Assembly: GCF_004124315.2 (NCBI RefSeq)
Contig: NZ_CP096889.1
Location: 1 to 32,500 of the forward strand
Origin: Bacillus cabrialesii
Lineage (GTDB): Bacteria > Bacillota > Bacilli > Bacillales > Bacillaceae
Direction: 5' to 3'
DNA length: 32,500 bases
The translations under genes were made by a program, and so were the position numbers. The notes under the pieces were generated by a model that ran no database searches, was not told where the DNA came from, and was given only the letters and a program-made list of their open reading frames with translations. Positions 9,122-20,787 of the stretch are shown one piece after another (within the stretch, counting starts at the first letter, position 1; every line of letters begins with the position of its first letter).

Positions 9122-9958
9122 TTAAACAGCCAATTGCCGATAGTTTATCGGTGATTGGTTGTTTAGTTTCGTTTGAATACGAATATTGTTATAATAATGA
9201 ATGTATTCTGTGACAGTGCGTTCTACGATGGCGGTCGTAGTTCGATCAATGCTGTTAAGATAGAACGTTTCAGACTTTAGTAAGGAATGAAACGATTCGA
9301 TGGAGGCATTATCAGCGGGCGTCCCTTTGCGGGACATGCTCATGATAATGCCTTTTGTGTTAACAGCTTTTTGATACTCGTAGGATGTATACACAGAACC
9401 TTGGTCGCTATGTAACACGCAGTTCTCAGGCAGTGTTGGCAGCTGCTCAAGTGTGTCTAAGACAAAGTCTGTGTCCTGCTTATCGCCAATCGTATAAGCA
9501 ATCACTTCTCCATTGTATAAATCTAATATACTGGAAAGGTACAATTGTTTCTGTCCATAAGGCAAATATGTGATGTCCGTTACTAGTTTTTCAAGAGGGC
9601 GATCAGACTGAAAGTTCCGATCCAATATATTATCGACTACGGCATATGGCTGCCCATTCTTCTTACGCTTTTTCACCTTAACCCGGCACTGCCACTGATT
9701 TTTCTGCATAATACGTTGAACCGTTTTATGGTTGATACGCATTCCCTTTTTTAAAATGGCTGTGATTTTCCGATATCCATATCGATACTTGTGCTCTCGG
9801 CACAACGTGCCGATTTGTTTTTCCAAATGTCGCTTGGGATGATCCTTCATCAGATTCTTCTTCCAACGATAATAAGACGCTCGAGAGATACCTAAATGAA
9901 TACAGATATCCTGCACGGTCATTGTGCTGCGCAATACTTCTACAAGTTCGACTGACAT
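9122..9958 (-). CDS. IS3-family transposase OrfB (DDE integrase domain)
   Basis: This 278-residue protein has the order expected of IS150-type OrfB. An N-terminal helix-turn-helix (TVQDICIHLGISRASYYRWKK, residues 14-34) is followed by the HTH_21-like region around YRYGYRKITAIL (58-69) and the rve catalytic core. The catalytic triad is visible as Asp128 (TDITYLP), Asp185 (LHSDQGS) and Glu221 (ASIESFHS), giving the D-x35-E spacing. No stop or frameshift interrupts it. The ATG is at 9958, but the frame is open upstream to 10004. In related elements the active product is an OrfAB fusion made by -1 frameshifting at A AAA AAG (9997-9991). The stop codon sits inside the left subterminal hairpin. Confidence 0.95.
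   Translation of the reverse strand: MSVELVEVLRSTMTVQDICIHLGISRASYYRWKKNLMKDHPKRHLEKQIGTLCREHKYRYGYRKITAILKKGMRINHKTVQRIMQKNQWQCRVKVKKRKKNGQPYAVVDNILDRNFQSDRPLEKLVTDITYLPYGQKQLYLSSILDLYNGEVIAYTIGDKQDTDFVLDTLEQLPTLPENCVLHSDQGSVYTSYEYQKAVNTKGIIMSMSRKGTPADNASIESFHSLLKSETFYLNSIDRTTTAIVERTVTEYIHYYNNIRIQTKLNNQSPINYRQLAV
9124..9164 (+). repeat. Left subterminal hairpin of the insertion sequence
   Basis: Two 19-nt arms, 9124-9142 and 9146-9164, with a GTT loop pair completely in plus-strand RNA if G-U pairs are allowed. In minus-strand RNA the same wobble positions become A-C mismatches. The orfB stop codon lies in one arm. There is no T tract after it, so it is not a classical terminator. Confidence 0.8.
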
Positions 9959-10273
9959 TTCGCTATCAACTTCCTTTCCAATTCGTTGTACTTTTTTAAC
10001 ACTTCATTCTGTTGTCTTAGATAAACAATTCTCTGCCTGCAGTTTCTCTAATTCGGAAGAATACTCCGGACCTTTTCCGTAAGTGTATTGCTTTCCAACA
10101 GGCTGTTCGAATCGATGTGTATCCCCAGCCTTATGCCATCTAACCCATGTCTGAACCTGTGTCTTATTCTTAATATTCAATTTCTGCATGATCTCTTTCA
10201 TAGGTACGCCTGCCAATCTCATTTCTACAGCCTTCTGTTTCACTTCAACCGGATAACTCACTCTTGTCCCCAT
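9940..10273 (-). pseudogene. IS3-family OrfA (helix-turn-helix), apparently broken by a one-base insertion
   Basis: OrfA normally supplies the DNA-binding helix-turn-helix and leucine zipper of the transposase. From the ATG at 10273, preceded by GGGGGTG at a spacing of 8 nt, the frame reads MGTRVSYPVEVKQKAVEMRL and continues through GKGPEYSSELEKLQAENC, then ends at TGA 10006-10004. Deleting one A from the run at 10023-10025 restores YLRQQNEVLKKYNELERKL, a typical zipper end, down to a TAG at 9942-9940 that overlaps orfB. I therefore infer a one-base insertion; a sequencing error is the alternative. The extra base also puts orfA in the orfB frame with only one TGA between them. An upstream in-frame ATG at 10309 is less likely because it lacks this binding site. 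Confidence 0.8.
9991..9997 (-). promoter_or_regulatory. A6G slippery heptamer for programmed -1 frameshifting
   Basis: On the minus strand the run reads A AAA AAG in the restored orfA frame (codons TTA AAA AAG). A -1 slip leads directly into the open orfB frame with no stop before the orfB ATG. This matches the frameshift window known for IS150 and IS3 elements. Confidence 0.75.
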
Positions 10274-10275
10274 AG

Positions 10276-10340
10276 AAAAAACACCCCCAAGTCTAATTTC
10301 GGATAACAATCACCCGTTTTCAAACTTGAAGGTGTTTTTT
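10276..10340 (-). promoter_or_regulatory. Right-end hairpin covering the orfA ribosome binding site
   Basis: In minus-strand RNA, 16-nt arms at 10340-10325 and 10291-10276 pair along their full length with two G-U pairs and a 33-nt loop. The GGGGGTG binding site of orfA (10288-10282) lies in the second arm. RNA entering from outside the element would have this site masked. In plus-strand RNA the two wobble positions become C-A mismatches. Confidence 0.65.
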
Positions 10341-10343
10341 ATT

Positions 10344-10368
10344 TGTCTCATCTTATGGGGTCAGTCCC
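10344..10368 (-). repeat. Right inverted repeat of the insertion sequence
   Basis: Read on the minus strand from 10368 it begins GGGACTGACCCC, identical to the left end for 12 bases, with TGAGACA shared again at bases 19-25. The flanking AAC at 10369-10371 is the second duplication copy. Confidence 0.9.
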
Positions 10369-10370
10369 AA

Positions 10371-10386
10371 CAGCTGCGCTTTTTTG
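10371..10386 (+). terminator. Right half of the split gyrA terminator
   Basis: CAGCTGCGC followed by a T tract is the 3' arm of the gyrA terminator, matching 9063-9076. It now lies directly upstream of rrnO P1. Without its partner arm nearby it is not expected to terminate. Confidence 0.88.
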
Positions 10387-10397
10387 TATCATAACCC

Positions 10398-10425
10398 TTT
10401 ACATGCAAAAGAAATATGGTATAAT
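10398..10425 (+). promoter_or_regulatory. rrnO promoter P1
   Basis: TTTACA (10398-10403) and TATAAT (10420-10425) are separated by 16 nt. The site is 30 bp downstream of the insertion sequence, so natural sequence upstream of -35 has been replaced by element DNA beyond that distance. Confidence 0.8.
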
Positions 10426-10485
10426 CATTTCTGTTGTCTTTTAAAAGACACAAACATGGCTAGCAAAAACTTTTTTAAAAAAGTG

Positions 10486-10514
10486 TTGACCTAGTTAACT
10501 AAAAATGTTACTAT
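10486..10514 (+). promoter_or_regulatory. rrnO promoter P2
   Basis: TTGACC (10486-10491) and TACTAT (10509-10514) have an ideal 17-nt spacer. The leader downstream (CAAAGTTCTTTGAAAACTAAAC) is shared with rrnA and contains the antitermination-type box region of Bacillus rRNA operons. Confidence 0.85.
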
Positions 10515-10600
10515 TAAGTAGTCGCTTCGAGAGAAGCACACAAAGTTCTTTGAAAACTAAACAAGACAAAACGTACCTGTTAATTCATTTTTTATAAAAT

Positions 10601-10616
10601 CGCACAGCGATGTGCG
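10601..10616 (+). promoter_or_regulatory. rrnO leader hairpin with GCGA tetraloop
   Basis: CGCACA pairs with TGTGCG around GCGA, a GNRA-type tetraloop, 16 nt before 16S. The rrnA leader has the same stem with GCAA. It is probably part of pre-16S processing structure. Confidence 0.6.
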
Positions 10617-10632
10617 TAGTCAGTCAAACTAC

Positions 10633-12193
<1,561 letters not shown>

Positions 12194-12284
12194 TTACGGA
12201 ATATAAGACCTTGGGTCTTATAAACAGAACGTTCCCTGTCTTGTTTAGTTTTGAAGGAACTTTGTTCCTTGAATAAGTTAAGAT

Positions 12285-12361
<77 letters not shown>

Positions 12362-12372
12362 TCTTAAATTAC

Positions 12373-12448
12373 GGGGCCTTAGCTCAGCTGGGAGAGCGCC
12401 TGCTTTGCACGCAGGAGGTCAGCGGTTCGATCCCGCTAGGCTCCACCA
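12373..12448 (+). tRNA. trnO-Ala: tRNA-Ala (UGC)
   Basis: A 76-nt cloverleaf with acceptor GGGGCCT pairing with AGGCTCC (one G-U pair), anticodon TGC in TTTGCAC, T-loop GTTCGATCC and encoded CCA. It follows tRNA-Ile by 11 nt in the rRNA spacer. Confidence 0.99.
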
Positions 12449-12529
12449 ACGTGTTCTTTGAAAACTAGATAACAGTAGACATCACATTCAATTAGTAACA
12501 CAAGATATCACGTAGTGATTCTTTTTAAC

Positions 12530-15456
<2,927 letters not shown>

Positions 15457-15511
15457 CATTTTGATTGATGTCACACCTGTTATCTAGTTTTGAGAGAACA
15501 CTCTCAATTTG

Positions 15512-15627
15512 TTTGGTGGCGATAGCGAAGAGGTCACACCCGTTCCCATACCGAACACGGAAGTTAAGCTCTTCAGCGCCGATGGTAGTCGGGGGTTTCC
15601 CCCTGTGAGAGTAGGACGCCGCCAAGC
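15512..15627 (+). rRNA. rrfO: 5S ribosomal RNA (rrnO)
   Basis: A 116-nt 5S gene starting TTTGGTGGCGATAGCGAAG and ending GACGCCGCCAAGC, whose ends pair. It contains the conserved CCGAACACGGAAGTTAAGC segment. It lies 55 nt after 23S and closes the operon. Confidence 0.99.
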
Positions 15628-15634
15628 AAGGTTA

Positions 15635-15661
15635 AACCCAGCTCATTGAGCTGGGTTTTTT
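15635..15661. terminator. rrnO terminator, probably shared with yaaC
   Basis: A 10-bp stem, AACCCAGCTC with GAGCTGGGTT and loop ATT, is followed by a T tract on the plus strand. On the minus strand it lies 6 nt past the yaaC stop, where it has only a short T run (from AAA at 15632-15636). Confidence 0.88.
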
Positions 15662-15666
15662 GTTTG

Positions 15667-16614
15667 TCAAAATTGAAGAAGAAATTGCAAAGCGTATTTT
15701 GGAAATTTGTTTTCAGTCACTAATAAAAACTGCTGAATTAGTACGTAATCATCGCTGATATGCTGCGTTAACAACTCATACCACCATTCCGTCTCGTATC
15801 TCGCAATCATCCCTATGTTGTACAAAATCAAATAATGAACTGCCATTTCAGGAAGTCTCAGAAATCGTTCCCTTTGAGAGGGGATAAAATATTGGTTCTT
15901 TCCCATGTCATACAACAAGCTGATTGATGTCCAAGGATTCATGTCTTGCTGTGAAAGTTCAAACAGCAGCCCGTTTTCATTTTTCTTTGCGAAAGACCAT
16001 TGAAAATGATGGGACATATAATCGGCAAATCTTGAATCAGACATTTTATAATTGATTACCACATTCTCCGGCACAAAAATCTTGTCCTTTTCCTTCTCGA
16101 CTATTGTTAAAAAACGTTCTTTCTCCTGAAAATAGAAAGTATCACTTAGTTCTGGAATCGACATTAATAATTTTTTCATGGTGTACCGTTCATCTACTAT
16201 ATCCGATTGTGCGAATAAATGTTGCATGAAATGCATGCATAAGCCGTTCCGTTGTATTTTCACTTCATCATCGCTAAAACAATAATTCTGTTTCTTTCGC
16301 TTTCGTGTTGTTACGCCATGTGCCAGTACTGATGTATGGCTTGGGTAATGAGGATCTCGTGTTATTAGACATGCTTTGATAAGCTGTGCCATTCCGTAAA
16401 ATAAAAGAATCGGTTTAATTTCTAGAGGGGAATTTGAGGCTTGTTTGTAAAACGATTCGGCATGCTTTAAGAAATAAATAAACCGTTCACTATTTTTAAA
16501 AGAATTCTTTTTCGCATCATTAATACCGTTTTTAGCATAAACTCTCTCTAGAAATTTCTGGGTTGATTCAACGGAGTAAAATAGCGCTAAGTCTTTCCAC
16601 TCATGATATGTCAT
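15667..16614 (-). CDS. yaaC: YaaC family protein, function unknown
   Basis: This 315-residue protein belongs to the YaaC-like family of Bacillus. It is the one gene between dnaA and sleL's neighbours, apart from the insertion sequence, that points towards the origin and converges on rrnO. It has no signal peptide, no clear membrane helix and no motif that I recognise as catalytic. The composition is rich in aromatic and basic residues (for example QWSFAKKNENG, ETEWWYELL). The ATG at 16614 is taken as start and gives the usual family length. The upstream 120 bp is shared with the divergent guaB. I cannot assign a role. Confidence 0.93.
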   Translation of the reverse strand: MTYHEWKDLALFYSVESTQKFLERVYAKNGINDAKKNSFKNSERFIYFLKHAESFYKQASNSPLEIKPILLFYGMAQLIKACLITRDPHYPSHTSVLAHGVTTRKRKKQNYCFSDDEVKIQRNGLCMHFMQHLFAQSDIVDERYTMKKLLMSIPELSDTFYFQEKERFLTIVEKEKDKIFVPENVVINYKMSDSRFADYMSHHFQWSFAKKNENGLLFELSQQDMNPWTSISLLYDMGKNQYFIPSQRERFLRLPEMAVHYLILYNIGMIARYETEWWYELLTQHISDDYVLIQQFLLVTENKFPKYALQFLLQF

Positions 16615-16668
16615 ATGTATTTCTTAATCCTTTCCGTTATCTAAATATTTCAACTCTTTCCCGCTTCC

Positions 16669-16706
16669 TTGACATGCTCTTGGCTAGTTGATAATCTACA
16701 TATAAT
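16669..16706 (+). promoter_or_regulatory. guaB promoter region
   Basis: TTGACA lies at 16669-16674 and TATAAT at 16701-16706, but these are 26 nt apart. More likely pairings are TTGACA with GATAAT (16690-16695, spacing 15) or TTGGCT (16680-16685) with TATAAT (spacing 15). The region surely holds the promoter; the exact boxes are undecided. Confidence 0.5.
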
Positions 16707-16734
16707 ATTTTGCCGAAAAGAGGGGGATTTACTA

Positions 16735-18201
16735 ATGTGGGAAAGTAAATTTTCAAAAGAAGGCTTAACGTTCGACGATGTGCTGCTTGTACCAGCCAAG
16801 TCTGAGGTACTTCCGCGTGATGTGGATTTATCTGTAGAACTTACAAAGACGTTAAAGCTGAATATTCCTGTCATCAGCGCAGGTATGGACACTGTAACAG
16901 AATCAGCAATGGCAATTGCAATGGCTAGACAGGGCGGCTTGGGCATCATTCATAAAAATATGTCCATTGAACAGCAAGCTGAACAAGTTGATAAAGTAAA
17001 GCGTTCTGAGCGCGGCGTTATCACAAATCCCTTCTTTTTAACTCCTGATCACCAAGTATTTGATGCGGAGCATTTGATGGGGAAATACAGAATTTCCGGT
17101 GTTCCGATTGTAAATAACGAAGAAGATCAAAAGCTTGTCGGAATCATTACAAACCGTGATCTTCGTTTTATTTCTGACTACTCAATGAAAATCAGTGACG
17201 TCATGACGAAAGAAGAACTTGTTACTGCACCTGTAGGAACGACTCTTGATGAAGCTGAAAAGATTTTGCAGAAACATAAAATTGAAAAACTTCCACTCGT
17301 TGATGACCAAAATAAATTAAAAGGTCTTATCACAATCAAAGACATTGAAAAAGTCATTGAGTTCCCGAACTCATCTAAAGACATCCACGGCCGTCTGATC
17401 GTTGGTGCGGCAGTTGGCGTTACTGGCGACACAATGACTCGCGTCAAGAAGCTTGTTGAAGCCAATGTCGATGTTATTGTTATCGATACAGCTCACGGAC
17501 ATTCTCAAGGTGTATTAAACACAGTAACAAAAATCCGTGAAACATATCCTGAATTAAACATTATCGCTGGAAACGTGGCAACAGCTGAAGCGACAAGAGC
17601 GCTTATCGAAGCCGGTGCAGACGTTGTCAAAGTTGGAATCGGACCTGGTTCAATTTGTACTACACGCGTGGTAGCAGGTGTCGGTGTCCCGCAAATCACA
17701 GCGATCTATGATTGTGCGACTGAAGCAAGAAAGCACGGCAAAACAATCATCGCCGACGGCGGAATTAAATTCTCTGGCGATATCACGAAAGCATTGGCAT
17801 CCGGCGGACATGCTGTTATGCTCGGAAGCTTGCTTGCGGGGACGTCAGAAAGCCCTGGTGAAACTGAAATCTACCAAGGCAGAAGATTTAAAGTATACCG
17901 CGGCATGGGATCAGTTGCTGCAATGGAAAAAGGAAGCAAAGACCGTTACTTCCAAGAAGAAAACAAAAAATTCGTTCCTGAAGGAATTGAAGGACGCACA
18001 CCTTACAAAGGACCAGTTGAAGAAACAGTTTATCAGCTAGTTGGCGGTCTTCGTTCTGGTATGGGATATTGCGGATCTAAAGATCTTCACGCTTTAAGAG
18101 AAGAAGCTCAATTCATTCGCATGACTGGCGCGGGACTTCGTGAAAGCCATCCGCATGACGTACAGATTACAAAAGAATCTCCGAACTATACAATTTCATA
18201 A
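16735..18201 (+). CDS. guaB: Inosine-5'-monophosphate dehydrogenase
   Basis: GuaB oxidises IMP to XMP with NAD+, the committed step to GMP. The 488-residue protein has the (beta/alpha)8 barrel split by a pair of CBS domains (about residues 95-215, with ISGVPIVNN and IEKLPLVDD). The active-site loop GPGSICTTRV holds Cys308. The flap region and the monovalent-ion site follow. The ATG at 16735 has AGAGGGGG upstream and gives the usual MWESKFSKEGLTFDDVLL start; the longer open frame to 16669 begins inside the promoter. The gene stands alone between divergent yaaC and a terminator. In B. subtilis its expression falls during the stringent response through GTP-sensitive initiation. Confidence 0.99.
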   Translation: MWESKFSKEGLTFDDVLLVPAKSEVLPRDVDLSVELTKTLKLNIPVISAGMDTVTESAMAIAMARQGGLGIIHKNMSIEQQAEQVDKVKRSERGVITNPFFLTPDHQVFDAEHLMGKYRISGVPIVNNEEDQKLVGIITNRDLRFISDYSMKISDVMTKEELVTAPVGTTLDEAEKILQKHKIEKLPLVDDQNKLKGLITIKDIEKVIEFPNSSKDIHGRLIVGAAVGVTGDTMTRVKKLVEANVDVIVIDTAHGHSQGVLNTVTKIRETYPELNIIAGNVATAEATRALIEAGADVVKVGIGPGSICTTRVVAGVGVPQITAIYDCATEARKHGKTIIADGGIKFSGDITKALASGGHAVMLGSLLAGTSESPGETEIYQGRRFKVYRGMGSVAAMEKGSKDRYFQEENKKFVPEGIEGRTPYKGPVEETVYQLVGGLRSGMGYCGSKDLHALREEAQFIRMTGAGLRESHPHDVQITKESPNYTIS

Positions 18202-18227
18202 TAAATTGTTACAAATTAAAAACATTT

Positions 18228-18258
18228 GACAGGGTCTCTGACTCTGTCTATTTTTTTT
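18228..18258 (+). terminator. Intrinsic terminator after guaB
   Basis: GACAGGGTC pairs with GACTCTGTC (one G-U pair) around TCT and is followed, after TA, by eight T residues. It lies 26 nt after the guaB stop. Confidence 0.88.
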
Positions 18259-18353
18259 ATACTGATTATGATAAAATTTATACTGTTGTGCATTGAAAAT
18301 GTCCTTAACGGCTTAATTATAGATGAAGAAAATGAAATACGGAGGTCGTACGA

Positions 18354-19685
18354 TTGAACATCAAGAAATGTAAACAGCTGTTGATGTCTTTGGTTGTGTT
18401 AACACTAGCTGTCACTTGTCTGGCTCCAATGTCAAAAGCAAAAGCAGCCAGCGATCCAATTGATATCAATGCATCAGCTGCTATTATGATCGAAGCTTCT
18501 TCAGGTAAAATTCTGTACAGTAAAAATGCGGATAAGAGACTGCCAATTGCGAGTATGACGAAAATGATGACAGAGTATCTGTTATTAGAAGCAATTGATC
18601 AAGGTAAAGTGAAATGGGATCAAACCTATACGCCTGATGATTATGTGTATGAAATTTCCCAAGATAACAGCTTATCAAACGTTCCTCTTCGGAAAGACGG
18701 GAAATACACAGTAAAAGAACTATATCAAGCTACAGCAATTTATTCTGCAAATGCTGCTGCTATTGCGATTTCAGAAGTCGTTGCGGGTTCTGAAACTAAG
18801 TTTGTTGAAAAAATGAATGCAAAAGCAAAAGAACTAGGCTTAACAGATTACAAATTTGTTAACGCAACTGGTCTTGAAAACAAAGATCTTCACGGGCATC
18901 AGCCTGAGGGGACAAGCGTAAATGAAGAAAGTGAAGTTTCTGCTAAGGATATGGCGATTCTTGCGGATCACTTGATTACTGACTACCCTGAGATTCTGGA
19001 AACTTCCAGTGTCGCAAAAACGAAGTTCAGAGAAGGCACTGATGACGAAATGGACATGCCGAACTGGAACTTCATGCTGAAAGGACTCGTCAGCGAGTAT
19101 AAAAAAGCGACTGTAGACGGACTGAAAACAGGTTCTACTGACTCTGCGGGTTCATGTTTCACAGGAACAGCTGAACTCAACGGAATGCGTGTTATTACTG
19201 TTGTATTAAACGCAAAGGGCAACCTTCATACAGGCCGTTTCGATGAAACGAAAAAAATGTTCGATTATGCTTTCGACAACTTCTCCATGAAAGAAATTTA
19301 TGGTGAAGGCGATCAAGTAAAAGGCCATAAAACAATTTCAGTTGATAAGGGCAAAGAGAAAGAAGTAGGCGTTGTGACAAACAAAGCGTTCTCTCTTCCT
19401 GTCAAAAATGGTGAAGAAAAGAATTACAAAGCAAAGGTTACATTAAACAAAGACACCTTGACCGCTCCTGTGAAAAAAGGAACGAAGGTTGGGAAACTGA
19501 CTGCGGAATATACAGGTGATGAAAAGGACTACGGATTCCTTAACAGCAATCTGGCTGGCGTGGACCTTGTTACAAAAGAAGATGTAGAAAAAGCAAACTG
19601 GTTTGTTCTGACAATGCGCAGTATCGGCGGATTTTTTGCCGGCATTTGGGGAAGTATTGTTGATACAGTAACCGGCTGGTTTTAA
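18354..19685 (+). CDS. dacA: D-alanyl-D-alanine carboxypeptidase DacA (PBP5)
   Basis: PBP5 trims the terminal D-alanine from peptidoglycan stem peptides. The 443-residue precursor has a signal peptide (basic MNIKKCK, hydrophobic core to about residue 24, likely cleavage after AKA near residue 31). The three penicillin-binding motifs are S67-M-T-K70, S131-A-N133 and K258-T-G260. A C-terminal beta domain follows, then an amphipathic tail rich in W, F and G (GGFFAGIWGSIVDTVTGWF) that anchors it to the membrane. The start is TTG at 18354 with GGAGGT at 18341-18346. The promoter is not clear; TGATAAAAT at 18269-18277 could be an extended -10. Confidence 0.98.
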   Translation: MNIKKCKQLLMSLVVLTLAVTCLAPMSKAKAASDPIDINASAAIMIEASSGKILYSKNADKRLPIASMTKMMTEYLLLEAIDQGKVKWDQTYTPDDYVYEISQDNSLSNVPLRKDGKYTVKELYQATAIYSANAAAIAISEVVAGSETKFVEKMNAKAKELGLTDYKFVNATGLENKDLHGHQPEGTSVNEESEVSAKDMAILADHLITDYPEILETSSVAKTKFREGTDDEMDMPNWNFMLKGLVSEYKKATVDGLKTGSTDSAGSCFTGTAELNGMRVITVVLNAKGNLHTGRFDETKKMFDYAFDNFSMKEIYGEGDQVKGHKTISVDKGKEKEVGVVTNKAFSLPVKNGEEKNYKAKVTLNKDTLTAPVKKGTKVGKLTAEYTGDEKDYGFLNSNLAGVDLVTKEDVEKANWFVLTMRSIGGFFAGIWGSIVDTVTGWF

Positions 19686-19690
19686 TCAAT

Positions 19691-19724
19691 CGAAAGAGCT
19701 CTGATGAATGTTAGGGCTCTTTCG
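19691..19724 (+). terminator. Probable terminator after dacA
   Basis: CGAAAGAGC (19691-19699) pairs perfectly with GCTCTTTCG (19716-19724) around a 16-nt loop. The following CTTAAT is a weak T tract, so efficiency is uncertain. Confidence 0.55.
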
Positions 19725-19881
19725 CTTAATATACTGAAAAAACCCAATTTTTAATAAAAAATGATTTTCAAAGCGCTAAAAACCGAATAAAATAATATAT
19801 ATCCATATGAATTATTGGATTTCTAGGATACAATAAGGATTAGAAATCATATAACTATACCTTGATTAGGGGGACCAAGAA

Positions 19882-20766
19882 ATGGCTCAAACAGGTACTG
19901 AACGTGTAAAACGCGGAATGGCAGAAATGCAAAAAGGCGGCGTCATCATGGACGTCATCAATGCGGAACAAGCGAAAATTGCTGAAGAGGCTGGGGCTGT
20001 CGCTGTAATGGCGCTGGAGCGTGTACCGGCTGATATTCGCGCGGCTGGAGGAGTTGCCCGTATGGCTGACCCTACAATCGTGGAGGAAGTAATGAATGCA
20101 GTATCTATCCCAGTAATGGCAAAAGCGCGTATCGGACATATTGTTGAAGCGCGTGTGCTTGAAGCCATGGGTGTTGACTATATTGATGAAAGTGAAGTTC
20201 TGACTCCGGCTGACGAAGAATTTCATTTAAATAAAAATGAATACACAGTTCCTTTTGTCTGCGGCTGCCGTGATCTTGGTGAAGCAACACGCCGTATTGC
20301 CGAAGGCGCTTCTATGCTTCGTACAAAAGGTGAGCCTGGAACAGGGAATATCGTTGAGGCTGTTCGCCATATGCGTAAAGTAAACGCTCAAGTGCGCAAA
20401 GTCGTTGCGATGAGTGATGATGAACTCATGACAGAAGCGAAAAACCTAGGTGCACCTTATGAGCTTCTGGTTCAAATTAAAAAAGACGGCAAGCTTCCTG
20501 TCGTTAACTTTGCCGCTGGCGGCGTAGCAACTCCAGCTGATGCTGCCCTCATGATGCAGCTTGGTGCCGACGGAGTATTTGTTGGTTCTGGTATTTTCAA
20601 ATCAGACAACCCTGCTAAGTTTGCGAAAGCAATCGTGGAAGCAACAACTCACTTCACTGATTACAAATTGATCGCTGAACTTTCAAAAGAGCTTGGTACA
20701 GCAATGAAAGGGATTGAAATCTCAAACTTACTTCCAGAACAGCGTATGCAAGAACGCGGCTGGTAA
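19882..20766 (+). CDS. pdxS: Pyridoxal 5'-phosphate synthase subunit PdxS (Pdx1)
   Basis: PdxS joins ribose 5-phosphate, glyceraldehyde 3-phosphate and ammonia into pyridoxal 5'-phosphate; it forms a dodecamer with PdxT. The 294-residue barrel enzyme shows the catalytic Lys81 (MAKARIGH), Asp24 (IMDVIN) and the phosphate-binding RTKGEPGTGN segment that holds the second lysine near 149. The ATG at 19882 has AGGGGGA upstream. pdxT follows after 21 nt, so they are one operon. In the 196-bp gap after dacA, TACAAT at 19829-19834 could be a -10 box, without a good -35. Confidence 0.99.
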   Translation: MAQTGTERVKRGMAEMQKGGVIMDVINAEQAKIAEEAGAVAVMALERVPADIRAAGGVARMADPTIVEEVMNAVSIPVMAKARIGHIVEARVLEAMGVDYIDESEVLTPADEEFHLNKNEYTVPFVCGCRDLGEATRRIAEGASMLRTKGEPGTGNIVEAVRHMRKVNAQVRKVVAMSDDELMTEAKNLGAPYELLVQIKKDGKLPVVNFAAGGVATPADAALMMQLGADGVFVGSGIFKSDNPAKFAKAIVEATTHFTDYKLIAELSKELGTAMKGIEISNLLPEQRMQERGW

Positions 20767-20787
20767 GAATATAGGAGCGCTGCTGAC

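Larger units (their letters stand above)
9081..10368 (-). mobile_element. IS3-family (IS150-like) insertion sequence, 1,288 bp
   Basis: The element is bounded by inverted repeats starting GGGACTGACCCC, is flanked by AAC duplications, and carries orfA and orfB on the minus strand, opposite to gyrA and rrnO. OrfB is an intact DDE transposase; orfA appears frameshifted by one extra base. An A6G slippery run at 9991-9997 is in the right place and frame for the programmed -1 frameshift typical of this family. The ends also carry long hairpins (9124-9164 and 10276-10340). Few mutations and a perfect duplication suggest a recent insertion. I do not assign a name, since that needs an ISfinder match. 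Confidence 0.95.

Noticed and set aside
9385..9573. A plus-strand 62-residue open frame within the insertion sequence
   Set aside because: It is antisense to the catalytic core of OrfB, has no binding site and resembles no passenger gene.
16615..16734. A small gene between yaaC and guaB
   Set aside because: The 120-bp gap holds divergent regulatory DNA and the guaB binding site; the open frame into guaB from 16669 starts in promoter sequence.
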